Source: an uncultured Senegalimassilia sp.
GTDB lineage: Bacteria; Actinomycetota; Coriobacteriia; Coriobacteriales; Eggerthellaceae
Length of the DNA stretch: 64,000 nt
Direction: 5' to 3'
Assembly: GCF_934630535.1 (NCBI RefSeq)
Contig: NZ_CAKTVU010000002.1
Location: 186,001 to 250,000, forward strand
Shown here: positions 25,788 to 35,600 of the stretch, in pieces
Layout: each line of letters begins with the position of its first letter
Position numbering within the stretch: the stretch's first letter is position 1
The notes under the pieces: model-generated
The model's input: only the letters and a program-made list of their open reading frames with translations
The model's database searches: none
What the model was told of the DNA's origin: nothing
Program-made: the position numbers and the translations under genes

Positions 25788-27668
25788 CTAGTATCCAGGA
25801 ATCCATCTTCCGTCCGATCCGACATAGTACGAACCGATCCACTGGTCTTTTGCCATAGCTCCATCTTCGAGAAGGTAGTAATCCCCTTCCCACGAAGATG
25901 ATTTCATTGCCCCGGAACCGCTATAAAAATGCCAGGTTTCTCCGTCATCAAACCAACCTGTGACCATTGCACCAGATGACGCGAATCGATACGCAACGCC
26001 TCCGATAACCTGCTCCCCAACCAGCATCTTGCCTGCATCGGAGAAGCAATACCAGCTGCCATTCACGAACTGCCACCCCGTACCCATCGCGCCAGAACCG
26101 TCGCAGTAATACCAGGTACCTTCATCGTCTATCCAACCAATATGCATAGCGCAGCTAGTAGGGTCGAAATAATAGTAGTTAGCCCCGATTTGATTCCAAC
26201 CCGTTCTCAGGCACCCCGAGTTATCAGACCAATACCAAGAACCGTTTACAAACAACCAGCCGATGCCCATAGCTCCAGATCCGTTTAGCCAGTACCAGCT
26301 CTGACCATCCTTCAACCATCCGGTTGCCATGGCGCCGTTTGCGGGGTCAAGGTAGTACCAAGCTCCCCCCACAAACTGCCAACCGAAGAGCATGACACCG
26401 TTTCCGCCCATGTAATACCACGTCCCCCAGGCATCGGCCCAGCCAATGGCCATCGCGCCGGACGAGGTCAGCCAGTACCAGCTCTGACCGTCCTTCAACC
26501 ATCCGGTTGCCATCGCGCCGTTTGCGGGGCTGAGGTAGTACCAGGAACCATTGATCCACTGCCAACCTTTCAACATGGCGCCGGATGAGTTCAAATAGTA
26601 CCAACTGCCATTCGAAAGCACCCAACCGGTCTGCATCCAGCCAGCGGAATCAAAGTAATACCACGTGTCATCGATATAGGCCCAACCATTCGACGGGTAG
26701 CTCCCATTTTTATACTGATACCACCAAGAGCCATTAGAGAAAACCCACGTATCTTTATGACGAATCGGGCCCGCAAAATCGAAATTGATATCTACTCCCC
26801 CAGCAATGCCGTTAATCAATGTATTGCTGTCAGCCTGCCACATCCCATATTTGCCGGAATACGTGCATTTATAGTTATATTGAGCGACCCAACGAGGCCA
26901 AGAGGAGAAAGCGGAGTCGGTCAAACGGTTAGTCCACCAATTGGTATTCGCGTACACACCTGGCGTATAACCAGCAGCAGCAATAGCATTGCAATATGTC
27001 GAAGCGATACTCCCTAAAGCCGCGGATCCAAGTTTCCCCTGCTGATTCTCATCTTCCATATCATAGTAAACAGGGTAAGAAAGGCTATAAGGGCTAAGGC
27101 CGGCTTCTCGCAAGAGCCTCAAGGTATGCTCTGCTTCGCTTTGGGCCATTGCATTATCGGTAGCATATGAATACAGATACACGCCAAAAGGAATTCCATA
27201 ACGTTGGCATTCCTGAACATTCCTCAGAAATTGCTTGTCGTCCTGATTCGAATAATCGCTTCCATAGCCGCATCGAAGAATCGCATACGTCACACCGGAA
27301 GACTGAACCTGGGACCAATCGATATTGCCCTGATGCTCCGAAACATCAACGCCGAATCCCACGGCGCTATTGACTATCGTCCCGTTAGAGCCATACCAAA
27401 CGCCGCCCTCATTCCACCACGAATTTAGCCGATTTGCGAACAACGCGATACCGGTTCCCTCTCCATAGGCATCGTAATTTCCGTAACGCCAACTACTCGC
27501 ATACGAACCGGAGCCTTGGTCGTATTCGTTAGCAAATCCACCCGACTCGCGCTCGGCGCATGCATCATCAACAACATCGGCAAACGAGCAAACAGGAACA
27601 GCAAGCGACAGCGCCACCGCTAACGCACAAATCAAAGGCAAAGTCACCCGATTAAACAAGACCAACAC
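25788..27668 (-). CDS. secreted GH25 lysozyme with C-terminal choline-binding-type repeats
   Basis: Cleaves peptidoglycan between MurNAc and GlcNAc. A signal peptide (VTLPLICALAVALSLAVPVCSFA) is followed by a GH25 domain (about residues 105-290): GVDVSEHQGNIDW, ILRCGYGSDY, and the catalytic acid in YYDMEDENQ. About 16 aromatic repeats of the GW-x-x-x-x-G-x-WYY type fill residues 300-626, like the choline-binding modules of pneumococcal LytC or phage lysozymes. The start is uncertain: GTG 27668 is only one base from AGGAG, whereas TTG 27665 or TTG 27659 is better spaced. Divergent from the L,D-transpeptidase gene. Confidence 0.9.
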   Translation of the reverse strand: MLVLFNRVTLPLICALAVALSLAVPVCSFADVVDDACAERESGGFANEYDQGSGSYASSWRYGNYDAYGEGTGIALFANRLNSWWNEGGVWYGSNGTIVNSAVGFGVDVSEHQGNIDWSQVQSSGVTYAILRCGYGSDYSNQDDKQFLRNVQECQRYGIPFGVYLYSYATDNAMAQSEAEHTLRLLREAGLSPYSLSYPVYYDMEDENQQGKLGSAALGSIASTYCNAIAAAGYTPGVYANTNWWTNRLTDSAFSSWPRWVAQYNYKCTYSGKYGMWQADSNTLINGIAGGVDINFDFAGPIRHKDTWVFSNGSWWYQYKNGSYPSNGWAYIDDTWYYFDSAGWMQTGWVLSNGSWYYLNSSGAMLKGWQWINGSWYYLSPANGAMATGWLKDGQSWYWLTSSGAMAIGWADAWGTWYYMGGNGVMLFGWQFVGGAWYYLDPANGAMATGWLKDGQSWYWLNGSGAMGIGWLFVNGSWYWSDNSGCLRTGWNQIGANYYYFDPTSCAMHIGWIDDEGTWYYCDGSGAMGTGWQFVNGSWYCFSDAGKMLVGEQVIGGVAYRFASSGAMVTGWFDDGETWHFYSGSGAMKSSSWEGDYYLLEDGAMAKDQWIGSYYVGSDGRWIPGY

Positions 27669-27741
27669 ACTCCTATACGCTATTCTGAACTTAGAAATTC
27701 GGAACTGTAAGTAGCACCACTATAGAGGAGAGGAGCATCTT

Positions 27742-29790
27742 ATGAGCAGAAGAAAGCACCGAAATCCGTTTCAATGGCGAAAACTCGCCGTTTTACCGAC
27801 GGCGACATGCCTAGCACTGTGCATGGGAAACGCGTCTCCAGCAATCGCCGAAGAGCCGGTTCAAATTAACGAAACAAACACCGCACAGGTTTCGACAGCC
27901 AATGAGCCTTCGCTTGGGGCCAACGCAAACGCGAAAGAGATGCCAACCGGCAAGTCGAACAAAAGCGCTCTTCCTGCCACCAGCATACCTGCAGCGGACG
28001 CAAGCCCAGCCGCCAATGAAGGCGGCAGCGAAACGGAGCCCGCGCCCCCTGCCGAGGACGTCTACGCCCTCGTGCCGTCCGAGTCGTCCCCGCACCTGAC
28101 GTGGACCAAGAACGGCGAGCCGTGCGCCGCCAGCGGGTGGAAGAGCTTCGAGGGCGCGTGGTACTGGTTCGACGGCTCCCCCTGCGCCGCAGAGGCCCGC
28201 TGGGTGAGCGACCGCGGCTCGTGGTACTGGCTGGGCGAGGACGGGCGCATGGCCGAGGGCACCTTCGAGGCGCAGGGGTCGCTGTGGCACGCCACCGCCT
28301 CGGGCGCGCTGCTCACCGGGCGGGGCTGGGCCTGGGACGGCGCGTGGTACCGCACGAGCCCCTCGGGCGCGCTGACCACCGGCTGGCTGTGGGACGGCGC
28401 GTGGTACTGGCTGGACCCGAAGAGCGGCAAGATGGCGGCCGGCTGGTTCCGCGACGGCGGCGGGGACTGGTACCTGGCGGACGGCTCGGGCCGCATGCTC
28501 ACCGGCTGGCAGGCCGCCGGCGGGCGCTGGTACCACCTGGCGGGATCGGGGAGAATGGACACGGGCTGGCTGTGGGACGGCGCGTGGTACTGGCTCGACC
28601 CCGAGTCCGGCGCCATGGCGACGTGGTGGGCCCAGGACGGCGCCGGAACATGGTGGTTCCTGGCGCCCGACGGCAGGCTATCCGGCAACCGCTGGGTGGC
28701 CGGCTGGGCCGGCTCCTGGTACTGGGTCGACGCATCGGGCCGCATGGGCTCGGGCTGGCTGCCCTGGGGCGGGTCCTGGTACTGGCTCGACCCCGAGACC
28801 GGCATGATGGCAACCGGCCCGGAAACGATCGGCAAGCAAGACTACTACTTCACAGAGTCTGGCTCGATGGCTGCAAAGCAATGGGTTCCCGTCGACGATA
28901 CCGGGAAGTACCGCTTTGCCACGGCAAACGGCGAACTAACCGCCAACGCCAGCAAGACTAACGGCGAACTGGTGCTGTTAGACGACTCCGATGCGCCCCT
29001 GTCTGGATGGGTCAAAATCGACGGATTTCACTTCTATGCCAAACCGGATTCGGGGGCCATGGCAACGCAATGGCAGATGATCGACGGCAACTGGTATTGG
29101 TTCGGCAGCCAAGGAGCGATGGCAACCGGATGGACAAGCGCCAACGGGTCGTGGTATCTCATGGCTCAAAGCGGCGAAATGAAAACCGGATGGCAATATG
29201 TCGATGGAGCCTGGTACTATCTCGACCCCTCCTCGGGCGCGATGAAAACCGGATGGCTCAACGAAAACGGAACTTGGTATTGGCTTAGCGCAAGCGGCGC
29301 CATGTTAATCGGCTGGCAATACGTCGATGGAGGTTATTACTACTTCAACGCCAGTGGAGCATGGGACCCTTATGCCGACCCCATGACCCAGCGAGCACAA
29401 GGCTATTACAGCGCCACAAACTGGCTCATTATGATAGACACCGTTAACAACGAATTCGGCGTATATTGGGGATGGCAAGGCAATTGGAAGCTTCAATACC
29501 ATTGGAGCTGCTCAACGGGAGCTTGGGCAACGCCTACGGTTCTCGGTGAGTATACCGTCGGCATTAAAGGATACGTGTTCGGATCAGGATTCAGCTGTTA
29601 CTATTACACCCAATTCTATGGTGACTACCTGATTCATTCCGGCGAGTACTATCAGGGGACTTTCGTGGAAATGGATAACCGTCAAGGCGTGAACATCTCT
29701 CACGGTTGCGTTCGATTGACCCTTGATCGAGCGAAATGGGTATACGACAACATCCCATACAACACAAAAGTCGTAACATACATGGGCTAA
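27742..29790 (+). CDS. secreted L,D-transpeptidase (YkuD) with choline-binding-type repeats
   Basis: Probably forms 3-3 crosslinks in peptidoglycan or attaches proteins to it. Signal peptide at residues 1-37, then a Thr/Ala-rich linker and about 14 aromatic repeats (120-545). A C-terminal YkuD domain (about 550-682) has LIHSG and the catalytic SHGCVRL (Cys near residue 655). Repeats 1-10 (28040-28810) are very GC-rich and 431 bp are identical to the next gene; the later repeats have much lower GC, so the gene is a mosaic. GGAGAGGAG precedes ATG 27742. Confidence 0.9.
   Translation: MSRRKHRNPFQWRKLAVLPTATCLALCMGNASPAIAEEPVQINETNTAQVSTANEPSLGANANAKEMPTGKSNKSALPATSIPAADASPAANEGGSETEPAPPAEDVYALVPSESSPHLTWTKNGEPCAASGWKSFEGAWYWFDGSPCAAEARWVSDRGSWYWLGEDGRMAEGTFEAQGSLWHATASGALLTGRGWAWDGAWYRTSPSGALTTGWLWDGAWYWLDPKSGKMAAGWFRDGGGDWYLADGSGRMLTGWQAAGGRWYHLAGSGRMDTGWLWDGAWYWLDPESGAMATWWAQDGAGTWWFLAPDGRLSGNRWVAGWAGSWYWVDASGRMGSGWLPWGGSWYWLDPETGMMATGPETIGKQDYYFTESGSMAAKQWVPVDDTGKYRFATANGELTANASKTNGELVLLDDSDAPLSGWVKIDGFHFYAKPDSGAMATQWQMIDGNWYWFGSQGAMATGWTSANGSWYLMAQSGEMKTGWQYVDGAWYYLDPSSGAMKTGWLNENGTWYWLSASGAMLIGWQYVDGGYYYFNASGAWDPYADPMTQRAQGYYSATNWLIMIDTVNNEFGVYWGWQGNWKLQYHWSCSTGAWATPTVLGEYTVGIKGYVFGSGFSCYYYTQFYGDYLIHSGEYYQGTFVEMDNRQGVNISHGCVRLTLDRAKWVYDNIPYNTKVVTYMG
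28084..28514 (+). repeat. 431-bp direct repeat, copy A
   Basis: By base-by-base comparison of the printed sequence, this block is identical to 30255-30685 (offset 2171). Similarity continues with scattered changes to about 28810 and 30981. It encodes repeats 1-6 of the wall-binding domain. Identity in third codon positions points to recent gene conversion or duplication. Confidence 0.85.
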
Positions 29791-29948
29791 GCCCGATAGC
29801 ATATTATGCCGGGGCGCAGATGAAAACCCACCTGCGCTCCGGCGTTTTGCGCTTTCCGCCAAACCTCTTGCAAAATGCCGCACAAGAGGCAATCAACAAA
29901 GATGTAATCTCGAAGCTAGGCTTCACGGACACCAAGGAAAGGAACAAG

Positions 29949-32549
29949 ATGGAGAACAGACGCTTCACAGCGCTCGCGTACTTCCGAAGCGCCACTCGAC
30001 AAGCCGCCATCGTCGCGTTGGCGGCAGCGTGCTGCGCCGCGATCTCAAGCGCAGGAAACGCAAGCATTGCCATAGCTGACGAAGCAACATCGAGCACAAT
30101 CGAGCGAGGCTCCGATCAGCTCGTTGATACCTCAGCGGCAGATCCGGCCACCACCATACCTGCGGCGGACGCGAGCCCAGCCGCCGACGAAGGCGGCAGC
30201 GAAACGAAGCCCGCGTCCCCTGCCGAGGACGTCTACGCCCTCGTTCCGTCCGAATCGTCCCCGCACCTGACGTGGACCAAGAACGGCGAGCCGTGCGCCG
30301 CCAGCGGGTGGAAGAGCTTCGAGGGCGCGTGGTACTGGTTCGACGGCTCCCCCTGCGCCGCAGAGGCCCGCTGGGTGAGCGACCGCGGCTCGTGGTACTG
30401 GCTGGGCGAGGACGGGCGCATGGCCGAGGGCACCTTCGAGGCGCAGGGGTCGCTGTGGCACGCCACCGCCTCGGGCGCGCTGCTCACCGGGCGGGGCTGG
30501 GCCTGGGACGGCGCGTGGTACCGCACGAGCCCCTCGGGCGCGCTGACCACCGGCTGGCTGTGGGACGGCGCGTGGTACTGGCTGGACCCGAAGAGCGGCA
30601 AGATGGCGGCCGGCTGGTTCCGCGACGGCGGCGGGGACTGGTACCTGGCGGACGGCTCGGGCCGCATGCTCACCGGCTGGCAGGCGACCGGCGGGCGCTG
30701 GTACCACCTGGCCGGCTCCGGGCGCATGGACGCCGGCTGGCTGTGGGACGGCGCATGGTACTGGCTCGACCCGGAGAGCGGGGCCATGGCCGTCGGCTGG
30801 GCGCAGGACGGCGGCGGCGCGTGGTGGTACCTGCTGGGCGACGGCACGCTGTCGGGCCAGCGCTGGGTCGCCGGCTGGGCCGGCTCCTGGTACTGGGTCG
30901 ACGCGTCGGGCCGCATGGGATCTGGCTGGCTGTCCTGGGGCGGGTCCTGGTACTGGCTCGACCCCGAGACCGGCATGATGTCCACAGCAGACTGGGTAAA
31001 CGATCGCGGTACGTTCTATTGGGTGAACGCCGATGGCATCATGGCGTCGAATAGTTGGGTCCACGATAGCGAGGGATACTGGCATTGGGCCAACAAATCG
31101 GGCGCCATGGCAAGCGGATGGCTTATCAAAGGAGCAGCGAAATACTACCTTGACCCTAAAGATGCCAAGCATCCTATGACCACCGGTCTTGCAACTATAG
31201 ATGACAAGCAATATTCGTTTGGCCCATCTGGCGAAATGCAAACTGCCGCATGGGTAGCCATAGACGAATCAGGGTTCTACTCCTTCGCAGGAACCGACGG
31301 CGTAATTTCAAGCGTTGTCAGAAAAGATGCAAATGGCACCATCGTCGACAGCGAGGGAAATGCCTTGTCGGGTTGGGTAGAACTTGGCGGCACGCGTCTT
31401 TACGTCGATCCCGAGACACATCAGGCAAAAACAGGCTGGCTGAAACGAGATGAAGGATACTATTATCTAGACGCCGCTTCAGGAAGCATGCACACAGGCT
31501 GGACCCATGTTGATGGCTGCTGGTATTACCTCGGCCAAGACGGAATCATGCAAACTGGCTGGCAATCGATTGGAAACACCTGGTATTACCTTAGCCCCGC
31601 AAGCGGAGCTATGAAAACCGGCTGGCTTTCGGAAGGCGGCACGTGGTACTTCCTCAACAATAGCGGAGCTATGGCCACGGGCTGGATATGGGACAACGCC
31701 TGGTATTACCTTCGCCAAAACGGAGCTATGGCAACGGGTTGGATATGGGACGGAAGCCGTTGGTACTTCCTTCAGGCAAATGGCGCCCTTTTTAAGATCA
31801 ATGACATGGTATGGGCACTGAACTCTTTTGGATTCAACGGCCTCAATTCCTTCAATACCAGCCGCTCGATTTCAAACGGTGCTTGGGACGAATTGCAGAA
31901 TGCTATTAACAACTATTCCAACATGGGATGCACGGTCGGATTCACAATGATAGACCTAACCACAGGTGCTGGCGTTGCATACAATGCCCACTGGCGTCAC
32001 AACAGCGCGTCCACCATCAAAGGTCCTTATGTCGTAGCGCTGAACAAGTTATGGCCTTGGGAGCTGGCGAATTCCGAGTCCGATATGTTCATCACGCTTG
32101 ATGTTTCCAGCAATTTCACCTATGCAAACCTTTGCAATCGCTATGGGCATTTCCCGTTAGATTACATGGTCAGCGAAGTAGGTGCTGGCGGATTCGCTTG
32201 GGACTGCGATTACGGTTATTACAACTCTAAGGACCTTTGCAAAATGTGGGTTGATGTGGCAGACTACCTTATCAATGGCGGCCAGAACGCCGAATGGCTG
32301 CAAAACGTTATGGGCAACAACTCCCATATCACCTCACGCGGCGCTCTGTCCTGGACCGGAGCAACGGTTTATGCGAAATCAGGATGGGTAAACGGCTACG
32401 TTAATTCGCACAATGAGGGCTATCTGGTTATGCGCGGCGACCACCCCTATGTTGTGGCAATCATGTCCGATAACATCCATGAAAACAGCTGGTGCATGGC
32501 GAATCTGGTAAATGCCATCGATCGAGCACATAGCGAATTGGTCTGGTAG
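29949..32549 (+). CDS. secreted beta-lactamase-fold serine hydrolase with choline-binding-type repeats
   Basis: An 866-residue protein. A signal peptide (about residues 1-45, ALAAACCAAISSAGNASIAIA) precedes some 22 aromatic repeats (about 95-610). The C-terminal domain (about 615-866) resembles the class A beta-lactamase/D,D-peptidase fold: SxxK in SASTIKGPYV (about 687) and KSG in YAKSGW. The middle SxN-type motif is not obvious. It may be a D,D-carboxypeptidase or endopeptidase of cell wall rather than a resistance enzyme. AAAGGAAC precedes ATG 29949. Tandem with the L,D-transpeptidase gene and sharing its N-terminal module. Confidence 0.82.
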   Translation: MENRRFTALAYFRSATRQAAIVALAAACCAAISSAGNASIAIADEATSSTIERGSDQLVDTSAADPATTIPAADASPAADEGGSETKPASPAEDVYALVPSESSPHLTWTKNGEPCAASGWKSFEGAWYWFDGSPCAAEARWVSDRGSWYWLGEDGRMAEGTFEAQGSLWHATASGALLTGRGWAWDGAWYRTSPSGALTTGWLWDGAWYWLDPKSGKMAAGWFRDGGGDWYLADGSGRMLTGWQATGGRWYHLAGSGRMDAGWLWDGAWYWLDPESGAMAVGWAQDGGGAWWYLLGDGTLSGQRWVAGWAGSWYWVDASGRMGSGWLSWGGSWYWLDPETGMMSTADWVNDRGTFYWVNADGIMASNSWVHDSEGYWHWANKSGAMASGWLIKGAAKYYLDPKDAKHPMTTGLATIDDKQYSFGPSGEMQTAAWVAIDESGFYSFAGTDGVISSVVRKDANGTIVDSEGNALSGWVELGGTRLYVDPETHQAKTGWLKRDEGYYYLDAASGSMHTGWTHVDGCWYYLGQDGIMQTGWQSIGNTWYYLSPASGAMKTGWLSEGGTWYFLNNSGAMATGWIWDNAWYYLRQNGAMATGWIWDGSRWYFLQANGALFKINDMVWALNSFGFNGLNSFNTSRSISNGAWDELQNAINNYSNMGCTVGFTMIDLTTGAGVAYNAHWRHNSASTIKGPYVVALNKLWPWELANSESDMFITLDVSSNFTYANLCNRYGHFPLDYMVSEVGAGGFAWDCDYGYYNSKDLCKMWVDVADYLINGGQNAEWLQNVMGNNSHITSRGALSWTGATVYAKSGWVNGYVNSHNEGYLVMRGDHPYVVAIMSDNIHENSWCMANLVNAIDRAHSELVW
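30255..30685 (+). repeat. 431-bp direct repeat, copy B
   Basis: Identical to 28084-28514. The catalytic ends of the two host genes are unrelated, so only the wall-binding module is shared. Confidence 0.85.
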
Positions 32550-32574
32550 ATACCCAGATTTAAATTCAGAATAG

Positions 32575-32620
32575 CAAAAAGGGAGGGTTGCCTTTCATGG
32601 CAACCCTCCCTTGCTTTAGC
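32575..32620. terminator. bidirectional terminator between convergent genes
   Basis: Perfect 14-bp stem AAGGGAGGGTTGCC/GGCAACCCTCCCTT with a 6-base loop. TTGCTTT follows on plus and TTTTTGC on minus. It serves the serine hydrolase gene and the leucine-rich protein gene. Confidence 0.9.
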
Positions 32621-32629
32621 CAGCTGATG

Positions 32630-35600
32630 CTAGTGCCAGCAAACCTTGCACATGCTGCGATTGCCGGCGTCATACCACGTGCCGTGAAGTATCGTAGTCG
32701 ACTTGCTTAGCGTGGGACAACCGGTAGTTCTGTGATAGCTACCACCGCTTGGCGTCCAATAGACGTACTGCCATTGACCATCAGCGCCCACATAGTAGCC
32801 ACCAACCCACTGGTTTGTGGCCATTGCACCGGAACCGGTTACGTAATAGTCGCCAACCCAGCGATTGGTCGCCATCGCGCCGGAACCATCAAAGTAATAA
32901 TAAGTACCGCCAATGCTTCTCCAGCCCGTAGCCATCGCGCCTGAAGCATCGAACCAATACCAGGTGCTCCCGAGTTGCAGCCATCCAGTCTGCATGGCGC
33001 CAGAACCCGCAAGGTAATACCACGCGCCACCGGACTGCTGCCAACCAGTTAACATGGCACCAGAACCGGCGAACAAGTAGTACGTACCGCCAATCCTCGA
33101 CCAGCCAGTAGCCATTGCGCCGGAATCGGCAAACCAGTACCACGCTCCGCCGATAGCTTGCCACCCGGTTGCCATGGCACCCGAACTTGCGAGGTAATAC
33201 CACGCGCCACCGGATTGCTGCCAGCCGGTCTGCATGGCGCCAGAGCCTGCAAACAAGTAGTACGCGCCATCAACGATACGCCATCCGGTCGCCATTTCAC
33301 CGTCAACGTCGAACCAATACCATGCGCCGCCGATAACTTGCCAGCCGGTCTGCATGGCGCCAGAGCCGTTGCAGTAATACCACTTTCCACCGTCTGACAC
33401 CCATCCGGTTTTCATGTATCCAGATGCATCGAAATAATAGAAAGAGCCATCGATTTCTTTCCAGCAGGAAGAAGGATAGGTATCGTCGCCGTTGCTGTAC
33501 CACCAGCCACGCGAATCGCTCATCCATTTCGCCGGGTTCTTCTCGATTGTAAAGGTTTTATCTTGGGTGCCGGAGAAATTGCCCTTGCCCGCGATGGAGA
33601 CTTTTGCCGTCCCAACCTTCACGTTATCGGAAAGCGTTAACACGTAATCCGTCCCACGCTTCAGCTCTTTCCCGTTGAACGTGCATTTCACATTTGGGGA
33701 AATCGCCTTACCGGTATAGGCGTACGTTTCATCGATACCGGAAACCTCCACCTCGGAGATGGAAGTGGGCTCTATGCGCCAATCAACGGTAAGATCATCG
33801 GAGGTGCCGGTAGAAGCCCAGACGCAATGCTCCTTATCCTTCAGGGACAGCTTTGCCGCATAAGAGCCGGCGTTCGTGGCGGAGCCGTTTTCGACCGTAT
33901 AGAAATCGGAATCTTTGATTCCCACCTGCTCAGCACCCGTGTACGCTAACCCTTGCGGAGCTGACGGAGCCTCAACGGATTGCCTCTTATCCGGTTTCGG
34001 CTCGATAACGTGAATCGTCATGGAGCCAAGCTCTTTCACTTCCCAATTGTTAACATCCTGCACATAAGAGCCATAGCGCGCGGAGGTGGGATAGCACAGC
34101 GTTACCGTCGTATCCCCAACACCTCGTGCAAGCATCTGCAAAACATCTTGATTATTCAAACCTTCGGTGCCGTCGGCGCTCTTGAAAACGGCTACGCCGG
34201 TATTGCCCGTTTTGAAAACCAAGGGCTGCAGCGCACTGCGTTCCGATTCGGTAAGCTTGTCCAAACCGGCAATGTACTTCGACATATCGAGTTGCTTACC
34301 CTGCTCAACGGTCAGCTCATCCTGCGTCAAGCTCAGCTTTGCGCCAATATCATCTCGATCGACAACGGTGACCTTGCACGTGCCTTGATTGCCCCAAATG
34401 TCACTGATAGTGATATTGGCAACACCTGCGCTTCTTTCGCTAAGATACCCATCTTTGATGGTAGCCACTTCGGGATTATCGCTAGTGGCGGTTACATACG
34501 GAACATAATCCGGGTAACCGGACGAGGTGACTCCGTAGTCAAACTGAACATGCTGTCGCTTTAGGGCCTCAATAGCTCCATTTGCTTCGTATGAAGAGAG
34601 GTAAGTTCCTGACGAGTTCGGTCGAGCGACTATGCTCGCCCCCTTCGTGATGTTCTTCTCCATGTAAATCGTCGCTTCAGGCTGAACAACCAATGTTGGA
34701 TTCACCTGCTCGCCAACGTGAACGGCGATTTTCTTCTCAACGCCCGTCGGATTACCGTCCTTATAAGCAGTCAACGTTAACACGGCATCGCCAGGGTCGC
34801 CCACGCAAACCTCAAGATTAGCATTGGCGCTAAACTGGTTGCGGCTAAGATAGGCGGAAACAACAGATTCATCCGAAGAGGAAACACGCACATCTTGCCC
34901 AAGCGTGAACGCATGAGCCGAATCAGCACCGCGCACCAACACATATGCTTGCGTTCCAAGCTGTTCCACGTGATTGACGCCGCTCGCCTTGCAAATAGCG
35001 CAATCCGTAACCGCGTTGAAGGACAGGGAATCAGCGCTCTCGATGGATGCAATGGGATTCTCTTCAGCGGAAACGACCACATTGACAACCTGATCGTCTT
35101 CATAGGTTCGATATCGACCCTGGAACGAGTAATGAACCTTTATCGTTGCAGTACCGGAAGCCACGGCGTCCAAAACCAATCGCCCGCCGATGCCGGACTC
35201 GCTACCGTTTTCATCCAGTTTGCATGAAACCACCGAGGGATCGCTTGATTCGACCGAGTAGTTAGACAAAGCGTTCCTTGCCACGCGATCCTCGGAAAGC
35301 CAGCCACGCTTATCCATAGTAGGAAGATAGGTGTCAGCGGTGTCAAAAGCAACAGAGGCACCTGGCATCAGGTAGCCATTAGCGCATCCATCATCGATAA
35401 CATGAATTCCCCAGTTCGGCTCCGCGCTCATATTGGAGAACTGCCCGTCAACTTTCGCCCCATCACCGAAACGCTCAACAATCGGTGTTGTATCAGCGAT
35501 TCGATTACCCTGGCAACTAAAGCTGGTTACCGATTGGGGAATCTTGCTCAGGTCGACAAAATCCAAGCCGCATGAATACAAGTTAAGACTCTCCAACTTG

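Noticed and set aside
29949..32549. Beta-lactam resistance gene
   Set aside because: The enzyme is wall-anchored and lacks a clear SxN and Glu166-type motif, so a peptidoglycan role is more likely.
25800..33400. Regular repeats of the surface genes as a CRISPR or satellite array
   Set aside because: The periodicity is that of translated aromatic wall-binding repeats in intact reading frames.
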